Shown in pieces: positions 53,357 through 62,092 of a stretch of DNA of 64,000 nt. Position numbers and translations under genes: made by a program. The notes under the pieces are model-generated. The model saw only the letters and a list, made by a program, of their open reading frames with translations. It was not told where the DNA came from and did no database searches. Source of the stretch: CAVOGJ01 sp963695405 (GTDB taxonomy: Bacteria; Planctomycetota; Planctomycetia; Pirellulales; Pirellulaceae); contig CAVOGJ010000003.1 of assembly GCA_963695405.1 (NCBI GenBank), positions 248,001 through 312,000 on the forward strand, in the 5' to 3' direction. Numbering within the stretch: position 1 is the stretch's first letter; the number at the start of each line of letters is the position of its first letter.

Positions 53357-53893
53357 CTACGGCGACCGCTTTTTCAGCTTGCGTTGCAATGTCCGGCGCG
53401 GAATGTCAAGAATTTTCGCCGCATGTGTGATGTTTCCGTCACAATCGGTTAGCACCTTTTGAATATGATTCCACTCGGCCTCCGCGAGCGAAGGGCGTTT
53501 CGCCAGCGCTGCCAGTCCCGTGGTGTCAATCGAGGGGTCACTTTCAAAGGCCTGGAGAATTTGATCGGCATCTGCCGGCTTTGTGACATAGTTCACTGCA
53601 CCCAACCGCATGGCTTCGACCGCGTTGGCAATGCTGCCATAGCCGGTTAACACAATCGACTTTGTCGCCGGGGAACGTCCCTTGATCTCACGCAACACTT
53701 CCAGGCCAGATTCACCCGGCATACGAAGGTCAACTACGGCCAGATCAGGTGAGAGTTCGCCAAGTTGCTCGACCGCTTGATCAAAGTTGGCCGCCGACAC
53801 GACTCGCAGTCCTCGAGCAGTGATAGCACGGGTCAACTGCTGCCTTAGCATCTCGTCATCGTCGACGATCAGAAGAGTTTGTTCGCCGCTCAT
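53357..53893 (-). CDS. regA: RegA/PrrA/ActR-type redox response regulator
   Basis: 178 residues: receiver domain with phospho-acceptor Asp55 in PDLAVVDLRMPGESGLEVL, Thr/Ser switch in SIVLTGYGS and Lys105 in NYVTKPADADQ, a short linker, then the Fis-type helix-turn-helix SLAEAEWNHIQKVLTDCDGN and HAAKILDIPRRTLQRKLKK. The helix-turn-helix is the near-invariant part of RegA proteins. Start overlaps the regB stop (ATGA). In proteobacteria RegA controls respiration and carbon or nitrogen genes according to redox state. Confidence 0.93.
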   Translation of the reverse strand: MSGEQTLLIVDDDEMLRQQLTRAITARGLRVVSAANFDQAVEQLGELSPDLAVVDLRMPGESGLEVLREIKGRSPATKSIVLTGYGSIANAVEAMRLGAVNYVTKPADADQILQAFESDPSIDTTGLAALAKRPSLAEAEWNHIQKVLTDCDGNITHAAKILDIPRRTLQRKLKKRSP

Positions 53894-55326
53894 GTGCCCC
53901 GCGACCCCGTCAAATCGGTTATTTCATCTGCCTCATCCTCTGTGGGGATCCGCACAATCACGGAAGTCCCAACACCCACGCTCGATTCGGTTGCGAAGCT
54001 TCCACCCAGTCGCTCGAACACCGTGCGAGCCAAAAAGCGGCCCAGCCCCATTCCCTTGCCCGCTTCCTTGGTCGTGAAAAAGGGCTCGTCGGCCCGTTGC
54101 AGAACTTCAGCGGTCATCCCCTCTCCATGATCTCGGACCGTGATTTGGAGCTCGGATCGCTCGCTGGCGACTTCCAACATGATGGGTTGATCAGGCGAGG
54201 CATCCAGGGCGTTTTGCAACACACCCCGGATGGCTTGCGATACGCTTTGCAAAGGCACGACGACGCGGCGGTCCCTGGCTTCGGCATGGATGTTGATGGA
54301 AATCCTGTCGTGCGGAACAAACAACTCTTCTAGCGCCGCGTCAATCAGTTCCTCAGCACTCAGGCCGACCGCGGCCTCTGCGGTCGCGTGGCCGGCGTCG
54401 ATGGACATGCGATCCAGGATGGCACGACAGCGGTTCACTTCCTTGCGAATCGCCTCGACGTCACCAAGTGTGTCGCTGGCACGGCCCTGCCCTCGCAGTT
54501 CACGCTCCATTTCTTTGGAGACAATGGCAATCGTGGTCAAGGGCGTCGCCAGTTCATGAGCGGCGCCAGCCGATAGCGTACCTAAGGCTTCCCACTTTTC
54601 ACTTCGTGCCTGGAGCAATTGAGATTGCCGCAGCGCCTGATCACGCATTTTCAACTCGGATGTCAAGCGAGTCACGAAATACACGATCACGGAGGAGCAG
54701 GTAGCAAAGGCCACGATCATACCCAGTTGTGCGAGCGTGACGTCGGCCAAGCGACCAATCTTTCGCCATGTTTCGGATCGTTGCAGCTCCGGCAGCGGCT
54801 CATGAAAAACGAATAGCGCCGCAAAGCTCAAAATGGTCATCGCGTTCAGTAGCCAGGCTCGTCCCGCGGGGAGGAGCATTCCGGCAAGGGCCAAATTGAC
54901 GAAGTAGAATAGCGAAAATGGATTGGCATGACCGCCTGTGAAATAAAGCAACGAAAAGAGCACGACCAGATCCAGTAGCATCAGCGCCGTGAAGACATGG
55001 TACCAATCGGTCGTCTTCAATGACTGAGCTTTGCCGCCGACGCAACGACGCAACCAGATGGTATAGGCGAGATTAGTGGTGGAAGTCACAGCGACCGCTA
55101 CTAGCAACGGCGCAACGCGCACGGGGATCCGCAAGAAATAGGCGACGGTTGCAATCGTCGTCAGCTGCCCTACCACTGCGACCCAACGCAACTTCATTAG
55201 CCAGTTGGCATTAATGACCAGCCGTTCGTGCAGCATCGAAGGTGAAGAACCGGCGGACACGTTGCGTGGCTCAGATCGGCGGCGTGCAGCGGGAAGTGAG
55301 GACGATATCGGCGTGCCGTTCGACAA
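53890..55326 (-). CDS. regB: RegB/PrrB/ActS-type redox sensor histidine kinase
   Basis: 478 residues from a TTG at 55326, 6 bases past the SDR stop. It has six membrane helices (about 45-210) with the quinone-binding loop GGHANPF at 131-137, which is the RegB GGXXNPF signature. The kinase has its H-box His257 in GAAHELATPLTTIAIVSKEM and a redox-type Cys300 in NRCRAILDRM, 43 residues downstream, close to Cys265 of Rhodobacter RegB. The ATPase has VLQNALDASPDQPI, RDHGEGM and GKGMGLGRFLARTV. It senses the ubiquinone or menaquinone pool and phosphorylates RegA. Position upstream of ACIII and the oxidase fits that job. Confidence 0.93.
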   Translation of the reverse strand: MSNGTPISSSLPAARRRSEPRNVSAGSSPSMLHERLVINANWLMKLRWVAVVGQLTTIATVAYFLRIPVRVAPLLVAVAVTSTTNLAYTIWLRRCVGGKAQSLKTTDWYHVFTALMLLDLVVLFSLLYFTGGHANPFSLFYFVNLALAGMLLPAGRAWLLNAMTILSFAALFVFHEPLPELQRSETWRKIGRLADVTLAQLGMIVAFATCSSVIVYFVTRLTSELKMRDQALRQSQLLQARSEKWEALGTLSAGAAHELATPLTTIAIVSKEMERELRGQGRASDTLGDVEAIRKEVNRCRAILDRMSIDAGHATAEAAVGLSAEELIDAALEELFVPHDRISINIHAEARDRRVVVPLQSVSQAIRGVLQNALDASPDQPIMLEVASERSELQITVRDHGEGMTAEVLQRADEPFFTTKEAGKGMGLGRFLARTVFERLGGSFATESSVGVGTSVIVRIPTEDEADEITDLTGSRGT

Positions 55327-55332
55327 ATCAGC

Positions 55333-56100
55333 TTAACCTGTCGAGGGACGTGAACTCAATTTTAGACCACCAAGCCCGCCGTCGATAGAAAAGACTTCAC
55401 CGGTCACCCAGGAATTGTCGGGCTCGAGCAACCACACAATCAACGATGCAACTTCCTCAGGCTCGCCCAGCCTCCCAAGGGGATGCAAGCTGCATGACAT
55501 GGCCGCCGCCCGCTCGTTTTCCCAAATCTTTTGTGTGAGTCGTGTTTTGACAAGCCCGGGAGCGACCACGTTGAAGCGAATACCACGGGCGGCATAGGAG
55601 GCGGCAGCGGCTCGAGCCAACCCGATCACACCTGCCTTTCCCGCCGCAATGGCTTCGTGGTTAGCCAAACCGATACGTGCGGCGGCCGAGGACATCAGCA
55701 CCACCGAGCCACCCGTCGACTTCATCGTCTTACCCGCAGCTCGTACGGTGGCAAAAGCGGAAGTCAGGTTCAGGGCAATCGTTTCTTGCCATTCCGCGTC
55801 GCTGGTCAGGTGCGCCGGCTTGAGTAGCAGGGAGCCGACGCAATTGACGGCTCCGCTCAGTGGGCCGAACTTTTCCGTGGCGGCGACGAAACAGCCCTCG
55901 ACCTCGGCCGTTTGTGTCGCGTCAATCGCCATCGCTGGGGCCTGCAGCTGGTCCGCGAGGGACCGCAATCGATCGCTCTCGGGTGAGGCCAGGAACACCG
56001 AATGCCCGGCGGCAGCGAGTTGCTTGGCAACGTGACTGCCGATGCCGCCCGACGCACCCAAAATGACAAAGTTGCCTTGTTTTCGCTTTTCGTCGGCCAT
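55333..56100 (-). CDS. SDR-family protein with atypical active site
   Basis: 255-residue classical SDR fold with the NAD(P) motif VILGASGGIGSHVAKQLAAA, AVNCVGSLLLKPAHLT and C-terminal WVTGEVFSIDGGLGGLK. The catalytic region reads MSSAAARIGLANHEAIAAGK: Ser and Lys are there, but the Tyr of YxxxK is replaced by Ile. The same NHEAIAA pattern occurs in a subgroup of SDRs, as far as I recall, so it may be a real variant and not an error. Reaction unknown. It is first in the apparent SDR-regB-regA-act operon. Confidence 0.82.
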   Translation of the reverse strand: MADEKRKQGNFVILGASGGIGSHVAKQLAAAGHSVFLASPESDRLRSLADQLQAPAMAIDATQTAEVEGCFVAATEKFGPLSGAVNCVGSLLLKPAHLTSDAEWQETIALNLTSAFATVRAAGKTMKSTGGSVVLMSSAAARIGLANHEAIAAGKAGVIGLARAAAASYAARGIRFNVVAPGLVKTRLTQKIWENERAAAMSCSLHPLGRLGEPEEVASLIVWLLEPDNSWVTGEVFSIDGGLGGLKLSSRPSTG

Positions 56101-56272
56101 CGTCGCTCACAATCGTTTAAGTCACCTGTCGAATGCGGTTGTAACCGTAGGGGAGATGGCAACGCAACGCTGGCCGCAACCTCACCTCGTGCATTCGCAT
56201 TTGACGCAGGAGCGTCAGCATTTTAGGCGAACTGGGCACGAGTCTATTTCTCGTACGCAAAGGATACTTCAC

Positions 56273-56491
56273 ATGTCAGCAGAAGACGAAACACGCACTT
56301 GGCCTGAGTTAGCCATCGGACTGTACGACAAACTGACCGGTCGGGACGCCCAAATTACCTATCAGTTCGATCACTTCGATCTCTACATTCCCAGTTCTAC
56401 GGCGGCCAACGCAGAACACGCCCACTGGAAGATGAATGGTACGATTCGGATTTCCACTCAAAACGGTTCCGCCGGTAAGGGGAACGCATGA
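56273..56491 (+). CDS. Small protein of unknown function
   Basis: 72 residues from the ATG at 56273, preceded by AAAGGA. The sequence (TWPELAIGLYDKLTGRDAQI, TYQFDHFDLYIPSSTA) is compact and acidic, without membrane segments. It overlaps the next small gene by 4 bases, so both form a unit divergent from the SDR-regB operon. I recognise similar proteins in planctomycetes but no function. Confidence 0.6.
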   Translation: MSAEDETRTWPELAIGLYDKLTGRDAQITYQFDHFDLYIPSSTAANAEHAHWKMNGTIRISTQNGSAGKGNA

Positions 56492-56841
56492 CGCAACGGG
56501 CTGCTGAGCCGAGGATTGAGGCCGATCTAGAGTGTCAGTTCGAGGGCGAGCCGTGCTCAGTTCGTACGGTGAATGGCGACCTTGTCATCAATGTTCCGCA
56601 CGTCGCCACTGCCTGGAAAATGCTCAGCCTGGCTGCCACCCGAGGCGGGCGGCGGAAAGCACTCTGGTCGGCCAAGCGAATGTTGGACCGACTCGGCCTG
56701 GCCGCGGAAATTCACATCGCTGGGCAGCCCGTCGCCCGCCTCGGGTACGGCGTCGTTAACGGCCGCTGGCAATGGTTGGGACTGCCCCGGATGAAACTGC
56801 AGCCAGTCACGATTGTTCGCGTCGTTACAAGACGCAGGTAG
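56488..56841 (+). CDS. Small protein of unknown function
   Basis: 117 residues translated from an ATG overlapping the stop of the preceding gene. The middle is basic (LAATRGGRRKALWSAKRMLD) and flanked by hydrophobic strands (LVINVPHVATAWKMLSLAA, AEIHIAGQPVARLGYGVVNG). No signal peptide. Probably acts with its neighbour. Followed by sdhCAB about 180 bases later. Confidence 0.6.
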   Translation: MTQRAAEPRIEADLECQFEGEPCSVRTVNGDLVINVPHVATAWKMLSLAATRGGRRKALWSAKRMLDRLGLAAEIHIAGQPVARLGYGVVNGRWQWLGLPRMKLQPVTIVRVVTRRR

Positions 56842-57024
56842 AGCGGCCGCCGAACGGGTGTCGAGCGGAACTTGCAAGTTAACGTGCAGGAATTTGAATC
56901 GGTTACCCTCGTCACATCACTTCGGCTTGTGTCCGCTATGCGTTTGCCGCTGTCCTGCCGTCGGCCGACCCGGACTTCCGAGCTCACATTCCTGCTCCTG
57001 ACTGCAGAAAGGATTTCTAGCTGG

Positions 57025-57783
57025 ATGGCTACCGCAATCCCGACACCACGAGCGGCCCTACCGTCACAATTACAGCCGCCGTCCGACGTGGCACGTCGAC
57101 CGCTTCTCTCCCTGGTCACTGTCAAGACGTTGATGGCGGTTACCGGGGCGGGTCTACTCCTGTTCGTAACCGTTCACATGCTGGGCAATTTGCAAATCTA
57201 TCTTGGCCAGGACGCACTGAACGACTATGCGAAGAAGTTAAAGAGCATGCCCCTCTTGCTATGGACCGCCCGCAGCGGCCTGTTAGCGATTTTCTCGCTG
57301 CATCTGGTCCTGGCTATTTATCTGAAGCGGACGAACCGGCGAGCTCGTCCCACGGGTTACGTGAAGAATGATCCCATCGAGACGACTTTGGCGTCTCGTA
57401 CGATGTTGACGAGCGGGCTCGTCATCTTCGCCTTTGTGATTTATCACTTGCTGCACTTTACACTTGGCTTGACCGATCCCGCACATCACGATTTGACCGA
57501 CGCGGCCGGTCGACACGACGTGTACTCGATGGTCGTCTACGGATTCCAAAACGTGTACGTGTCGGCAAGCTACCTCCTGGCCATGGCGTTTCTCGGACTG
57601 CACTTGAGCCATGCCACGTCGAGTATCTTCCAGACACTTGGGTTGGTTGATCATCGATGGCGAAAGTTCCTTTTCCGTGCGGGCATCGTTCTCGCCGCAA
57701 CGATCATGCTGGGAAATATGTCGATTCCTATCTCAGTCATGCTCGGCATTATTGGCCTGCCGATCGATGGGGTGTCATCATGA
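57025..57783 (+). CDS. sdhC: Succinate dehydrogenase cytochrome b subunit (b558 type)
   Basis: 252 residues with five membrane helices, the size and shape of the single-subunit diheme anchors of B-type succinate:quinone reductases. Histidines that should ligate haem: FVTVHMLGNLQIYLG, IFSLHLVLAIYL, VIYHLLHFTLG and FLGLHLSHATSSIFQTLGL. Start at the ATG at 57025; longer upstream frames lack family sequence. Provides quinone binding and membrane anchoring for SdhAB. Its stop overlaps sdhA (ATGA). Confidence 0.93.
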   Translation: MATAIPTPRAALPSQLQPPSDVARRPLLSLVTVKTLMAVTGAGLLLFVTVHMLGNLQIYLGQDALNDYAKKLKSMPLLLWTARSGLLAIFSLHLVLAIYLKRTNRRARPTGYVKNDPIETTLASRTMLTSGLVIFAFVIYHLLHFTLGLTDPAHHDLTDAAGRHDVYSMVVYGFQNVYVSASYLLAMAFLGLHLSHATSSIFQTLGLVDHRWRKFLFRAGIVLAATIMLGNMSIPISVMLGIIGLPIDGVSS

Positions 57784-59708
57784 GTTCTCTTTCGCTCGAA
57801 TTGGATTCCAAGATTCCTGAGGGACCTCTCGCAGAGAAATGGGACCGTTACTTGTCCAATCTGAAGTTGGTCAGTCCCAACAACAAGCGCAAATTGCGTC
57901 TGATCGTTGTGGGCACCGGTTTAGCGGGTGCCTCGGCGGCGGCAGCGTTGGCCGAACTGGGTTACCAACTGGACGTTTTCACATTTCACGACAGCCCTCG
58001 GCGGGCGCATAGCATCGCAGCGCAAGGCGGTATTAACGCAGCCAAGAACTATCAAAACGACGGCGACAGTACGTGGCGGTTGTTTTACGACACGATTAAG
58101 GGTGGCGACTTTCGGTCGAGAGAGGCAAATGTCTACCGACTGGCTCAAGTGAGTAATCACATCATTGACCAGTGCGTCGCCCAGGGTGTGCCGTTCGCTC
58201 GGGAATACGGCGGTCAACTGGCTAACCGATCGTTCGGCGGTGCGCAGGTGTCACGCACGTTCTACTGCCGTGGTCAGACCGGGCAGCAACTGTTGCTCGG
58301 CGCCTACTCATCCTTAAGCCGCCAGATTGCCGAGGGGCGAATCTCCCTCCATCCACGAACAGAGATGCTGGACCTCGTGATCGTTGATGGCCGAGCGCGG
58401 GGCATCGTTACGCGAAATCTCATTTCCGGGAAAGTCGAATCGTGGGCGGCCGATGCCGTCGTGCTCGCGACAGGCGGGTACAGTAATGTCTATTACTTAT
58501 CCACGAACGCCAAGGCGTCCAATGTGACGGCGACGTTTCGCGCCTACAAGCGTGGCGCGGCATTCGCCAATCCATGCTTTACACAAATCCATCCCACATG
58601 TATTCCAGCCAGCGGAGATCATCAGTCAAAATTGACGTTGATGTCCGAATCGTTACGGAACGATGGTCGCATCTGGGTGTCGATGGAAGCAAACGACCGA
58701 CGTGCACCCGCGGACATCCCCGAGGCGGAGAGAGACTATTACCTCGAGCGCAAATACCCCAGTTTCGGTAACTTGGCCCCGCGGGACATCAGTTCGCGAG
58801 CGGCTAAAGAGGTCTGCGACGAGGGACGAGGCGTTGGACCCACCGGACGCGGTGTGTACCTCGATTTTTCCCAAGCCATCGGCAGGGTCGGACGCGATGA
58901 GATTCGCAAACGGTACGGTAATTTGTTTGACATGTACCAGCGAATCACAGGAGAGGACCCCTACGCTACGCCATTGCGGATTTATCCTGCCCCGCACTAT
59001 TCGATGGGCGGACTGTGGGTCGACTACAACTTGATGAGCAACGTCCCTGGCCTGTTTGTCATCGGGGAGGCGAATTTTTCCGATCACGGGGCCAACCGCC
59101 TGGGCGCCAGCGCGTTGATGCAGGGGTTGGCAGACGGTTACTTTATCTTGCCCTACACCATCGGCGATTATCTGGCTCGACACCGAACCGATAAGATTTC
59201 GGTAGACGCCGTGGAGTTTAAAGAGGCAGAAACGGAGATGCGGGCTCGAATGAATCGACTGTTGCAAGGAAGTGGCAAACGGACCGCCACCAGTTTTCAC
59301 CGCCAATTAGGACAATGGATGATCGACGCCTGTGGCATGTCACGCAGTAAGGAGGGGCTGGAAGAGGTACTGAGCCGTATTCCCGATTTACGCGCAGAAT
59401 TTTACCGCGACGTCGCCGTACCGGACGGAGCCGGCGGATTGAATTCTGCCTTGGAGTACGCGGGACGGGTCGCCGACTTCCTCGAGTTCGCCGAGGTCAT
59501 GTGCTACGACGCCCTGGCTCGCGACGAATCTTGTGGTGCCCATTTCCGCATCGAGCATCAAACGACCGACGGCGAGGCCGTACGGGATGACGCGAACTAC
59601 TGCAACGTCTCGGCGTGGGAGTTTAACGGCACCGGAAATCAGCCCGTGTTACACGTCGAGCCGCTCGAGGTGGAATCTGTGGAGCTTACGGTGAGGAACT
59701 ACCAATGA
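57780..59708 (+). CDS. sdhA: Succinate dehydrogenase flavoprotein subunit
   Basis: 642 residues from the overlapping ATG at 57780. FAD motif VVGTGLAGASAAAALAEL (GTGLAG at 45-50); the covalent flavin His77 in RRAHSIAAQGGINAAK; substrate-site residues in FTQIHPTCIPASGDHQSKLT; and HYSMGGLWVDYN followed by GLFVIGEANFSDHGANRLGA. This is the catalytic succinate/fumarate subunit of the B-type complex. The C-terminal Tyr/His-rich capping segment is typical. Confidence 0.97.
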   Translation: MSSLSLELDSKIPEGPLAEKWDRYLSNLKLVSPNNKRKLRLIVVGTGLAGASAAAALAELGYQLDVFTFHDSPRRAHSIAAQGGINAAKNYQNDGDSTWRLFYDTIKGGDFRSREANVYRLAQVSNHIIDQCVAQGVPFAREYGGQLANRSFGGAQVSRTFYCRGQTGQQLLLGAYSSLSRQIAEGRISLHPRTEMLDLVIVDGRARGIVTRNLISGKVESWAADAVVLATGGYSNVYYLSTNAKASNVTATFRAYKRGAAFANPCFTQIHPTCIPASGDHQSKLTLMSESLRNDGRIWVSMEANDRRAPADIPEAERDYYLERKYPSFGNLAPRDISSRAAKEVCDEGRGVGPTGRGVYLDFSQAIGRVGRDEIRKRYGNLFDMYQRITGEDPYATPLRIYPAPHYSMGGLWVDYNLMSNVPGLFVIGEANFSDHGANRLGASALMQGLADGYFILPYTIGDYLARHRTDKISVDAVEFKEAETEMRARMNRLLQGSGKRTATSFHRQLGQWMIDACGMSRSKEGLEEVLSRIPDLRAEFYRDVAVPDGAGGLNSALEYAGRVADFLEFAEVMCYDALARDESCGAHFRIEHQTTDGEAVRDDANYCNVSAWEFNGTGNQPVLHVEPLEVESVELTVRNYQ

Positions 59709-60448
59709 TGAATCTGACGCTCCATGTCTGGCGGCAGGAAAACACCGAATCGCCAGGAAGTATGGTCCGCTACGAGGCGCGTGACGTGACCCCAGACATG
59801 TCGGTCCTTGAGATGCTCGATCAGGTCAACGAAGGACTAATGGAATCGGGAGAGACCCCGATCGCCTTCGATCACGATTGCCGCGAGGGCATCTGCGGTA
59901 GTTGCTCGATGGTCATCAATGGGGTGCCGCATGGTCCTCAAAAGGCCTCGACCACTTGCCAAACATTTCTACGCAGTTTTCGGGATGGGGAACATCTCTA
60001 CCTGGAACCGTTTCGGGCTACTGCATTTCCGATTTTAAAGGATCTGGTCGTTGATCGCAGCGCCTTCGATCGTATTATTCAGGCAGGAGGCTTCGTCTCT
60101 GCAAATACTGGCGGAGCCGCAGACGGAAATGCGATTCCCATCTCGCAAGCAACAGCCGAAGACGCCATGGATGCCGCTGCCTGCATTGGCTGCGGAGCCT
60201 GCGTCGCTGCCTGCAAGAACGCCTCCGCCATGCTCTTCACCGCGGCGAAAGTCTCACACCTGGCGACACTACCCCAGGGAGCCGCCGAGCGTAGTCACCG
60301 GGCACGGCGGATGGTGGCCCAGATGGATGCAGAACTGTTTGGCAGTTGCACCAATCAAGGCGCTTGTTCAGCCGTCTGTCCGAAGGAAATCAGCCTCGAT
60401 TGGATCGCGAAACTCAATCGGGAGCACCTAAGAGCCAATTTTGCCTGA
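59705..60448 (+). CDS. sdhB: Succinate dehydrogenase iron-sulfur subunit
   Basis: 247 residues. The 2Fe-2S domain has C59, C64 and C67 in CREGICGSCSMVINGVPHGP and C85 further on. The 4Fe-4S site is CIGCGACVAACKN, and the 3Fe-4S site lies in SCTNQGACSAVCPKEISLDW. It carries electrons from the flavin to the quinone at SdhC. Overlaps sdhA by 4 bases and completes the sdhCAB operon. Confidence 0.96.
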   Translation: MMNLTLHVWRQENTESPGSMVRYEARDVTPDMSVLEMLDQVNEGLMESGETPIAFDHDCREGICGSCSMVINGVPHGPQKASTTCQTFLRSFRDGEHLYLEPFRATAFPILKDLVVDRSAFDRIIQAGGFVSANTGGAADGNAIPISQATAEDAMDAAACIGCGACVAACKNASAMLFTAAKVSHLATLPQGAAERSHRARRMVAQMDAELFGSCTNQGACSAVCPKEISLDWIAKLNREHLRANFA

Positions 60449-60482
60449 GAAATAACAATTCACACCGAGAAAGAATACAATC

Positions 60483-61085
60483 ATGACCAGCCTCGTACAG
60501 CGGCTCGCTCCAGAGTTTGAAGCCCACGCCGTCATGCCGGACGGTTCGTTCCACCAATTGCAACTTGCCGACTATCGTGGCAAATGTGTGTTGCTGTTCT
60601 TTTATCCGCTCGATTTCACCTTCGTCTGCCCAACCGAGATCATCTCCTTTTCGGATCGCATTGCCGAATTCGAACAGCGGGGCGTTCAGGTTCTCGGCGT
60701 CTCTGTGGATAGCCACTACTCCCATCTGGCATGGCGAAACACGCCCAGGCAGGAAGGCGGGATCGGTCCGATTGGTTACCCATTGATCTCGGACCTGAAC
60801 AAGCGAATTTCCAACTCCTTCGGCATCCTTTTGCCCGACGGCGTTGCGCTCCGCGGGCTGTTCCTGATTGATCGGGAGGGAATTGTGCGTCATCAATTGG
60901 TCAACGATCTGCCGCTTGGTCGCAGCATCGACGAAGCGTTGCGGATCGTCGACGCCTGGCAGTTTTACGAACAGCATGGCGAGGTGTGCCCGGCCAATTG
61001 GCATCGTGGGGAGGAGACGATCAAGCCGAACCCAAGCGACAGTCGAGAGTTCTTCTCGCACGAGTACGCACAACCAACTGGTTAG
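60483..61085 (+). CDS. 2-Cys peroxiredoxin (AhpC/Prx type)
   Basis: 200 residues with the peroxidatic Cys49 in DFTFVCPTEIISFSDRIAEF and the resolving Cys169 in GEVCPANWHRGEETI, the arrangement of typical AhpC-like enzymes that reduce hydrogen peroxide and organic peroxides. LSISDLNKRISNSFGILLPD-like segment and GLFLIDREGIVRHQLVNDLP are family sequence. 34 bases after sdhB on the same strand, so it may be expressed with the dehydrogenase, a known source of superoxide and peroxide. Confidence 0.95.
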   Translation: MTSLVQRLAPEFEAHAVMPDGSFHQLQLADYRGKCVLLFFYPLDFTFVCPTEIISFSDRIAEFEQRGVQVLGVSVDSHYSHLAWRNTPRQEGGIGPIGYPLISDLNKRISNSFGILLPDGVALRGLFLIDREGIVRHQLVNDLPLGRSIDEALRIVDAWQFYEQHGEVCPANWHRGEETIKPNPSDSREFFSHEYAQPTG

Positions 61086-61146
61086 CCAAACGGCGGTTTC
61101 ATCGACACCGCCAACTCGAGTCCAGACGCCCGATCGAGCGCCCCAC

Positions 61147-62025
61147 ATGCCTGAAGGACACACGATTCATCGCATCGCTCGCGATCATTCCCGGGATCTC
61201 GTCGGCCAGTCGCTCGGTGTGTCGTCTCCCCAGGGCAGATTCGCTGACGGCGCCAAGCGGCTGCACGGCCGCACGCTGGAGTCGGTGGAAGCCTACGGGA
61301 AGCACCTTTGTTACCGCTGGTCCGGTGGAAAGCGACTGCACATTCATCTGGGGTTGTATGGGAAGTTCCGGCGGCTTCGTTTGCCGGCTCCTGATCCCCG
61401 CGGTCAGGTTCGCCTGCGGGCCCTCGGTGAGTCACTTGGCTTTGACCTGAATGGACCAAACGCCTGCGAATTGCTGACGGAAAAGGAATGGGATCGGTTA
61501 CAGGATCGGTTGGGAGCCGATCCGTTACGATCCGACAGCGATCCGGACGGCGTCTGGGAGCGCATCCGTCGCAGCCGCGCCGCCATCGGCAGCCTATTAC
61601 TGAACCAATCGATCATCGCCGGCGTTGGGAACGTCTACCGTAGTGAAGTGTTGTTCCTACAGGGCATTCATCCCAATACGCCTGGGAACGAGCTGACACG
61701 GTCCCAATTCGATTCACTCTGGTCGAAGATTGTCTCGCTACTTAAGATCGGCATGCGTTACAACCGAATTATCATTGCCGAGCCTGACGAGGTTGGGAAG
61801 CCACGCGGTCGGATGAATCGAGAAGAGCGACTATTGATTTACAAACGGAAACACTGCTCTCGTTGCGACACCGATATCGAGTCATGGTTGCTAGGCGCCC
61901 GCAAGGTGTTTGCTTGCCCCACTTGCCAGCCTGTCGAGGGTCGGCAGTTTACCGCACCGGCGACATCCCATCAGCAATCTCTTGACCGATCGAAGTCCGC
62001 TGGCGGGCACCGAGCCAATCCTTAA
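61147..62025 (+). CDS. Formamidopyrimidine-DNA glycosylase/endonuclease VIII (Nei type)
   Basis: 292 residues from the ATG at 61147; longer frames overlap the peroxiredoxin gene. N-terminal catalytic PEGHTIHRIARDH (Pro2, Glu3) fits the Nei2-like group, which removes oxidised pyrimidines and cuts the strand. Further signs are SLLLNQSIIAGVGNVYRSEV (helix-two-turn-helix) and a zinc finger near 238-262 with CSRCDTDIESWLLGARK followed by CPTC. The C-terminal about 28 residues are a polar tail. With the neighbouring peroxiredoxin it makes an oxidative-damage pair. Confidence 0.92.
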   Translation: MPEGHTIHRIARDHSRDLVGQSLGVSSPQGRFADGAKRLHGRTLESVEAYGKHLCYRWSGGKRLHIHLGLYGKFRRLRLPAPDPRGQVRLRALGESLGFDLNGPNACELLTEKEWDRLQDRLGADPLRSDSDPDGVWERIRRSRAAIGSLLLNQSIIAGVGNVYRSEVLFLQGIHPNTPGNELTRSQFDSLWSKIVSLLKIGMRYNRIIIAEPDEVGKPRGRMNREERLLIYKRKHCSRCDTDIESWLLGARKVFACPTCQPVEGRQFTAPATSHQQSLDRSKSAGGHRANP

Positions 62026-62092
62026 CGAGGGTGGAGAAGGTTGTTACGGCTCGCCTTTCTTTCTTTAGCAAACAGGGGATGATCGAATCACC

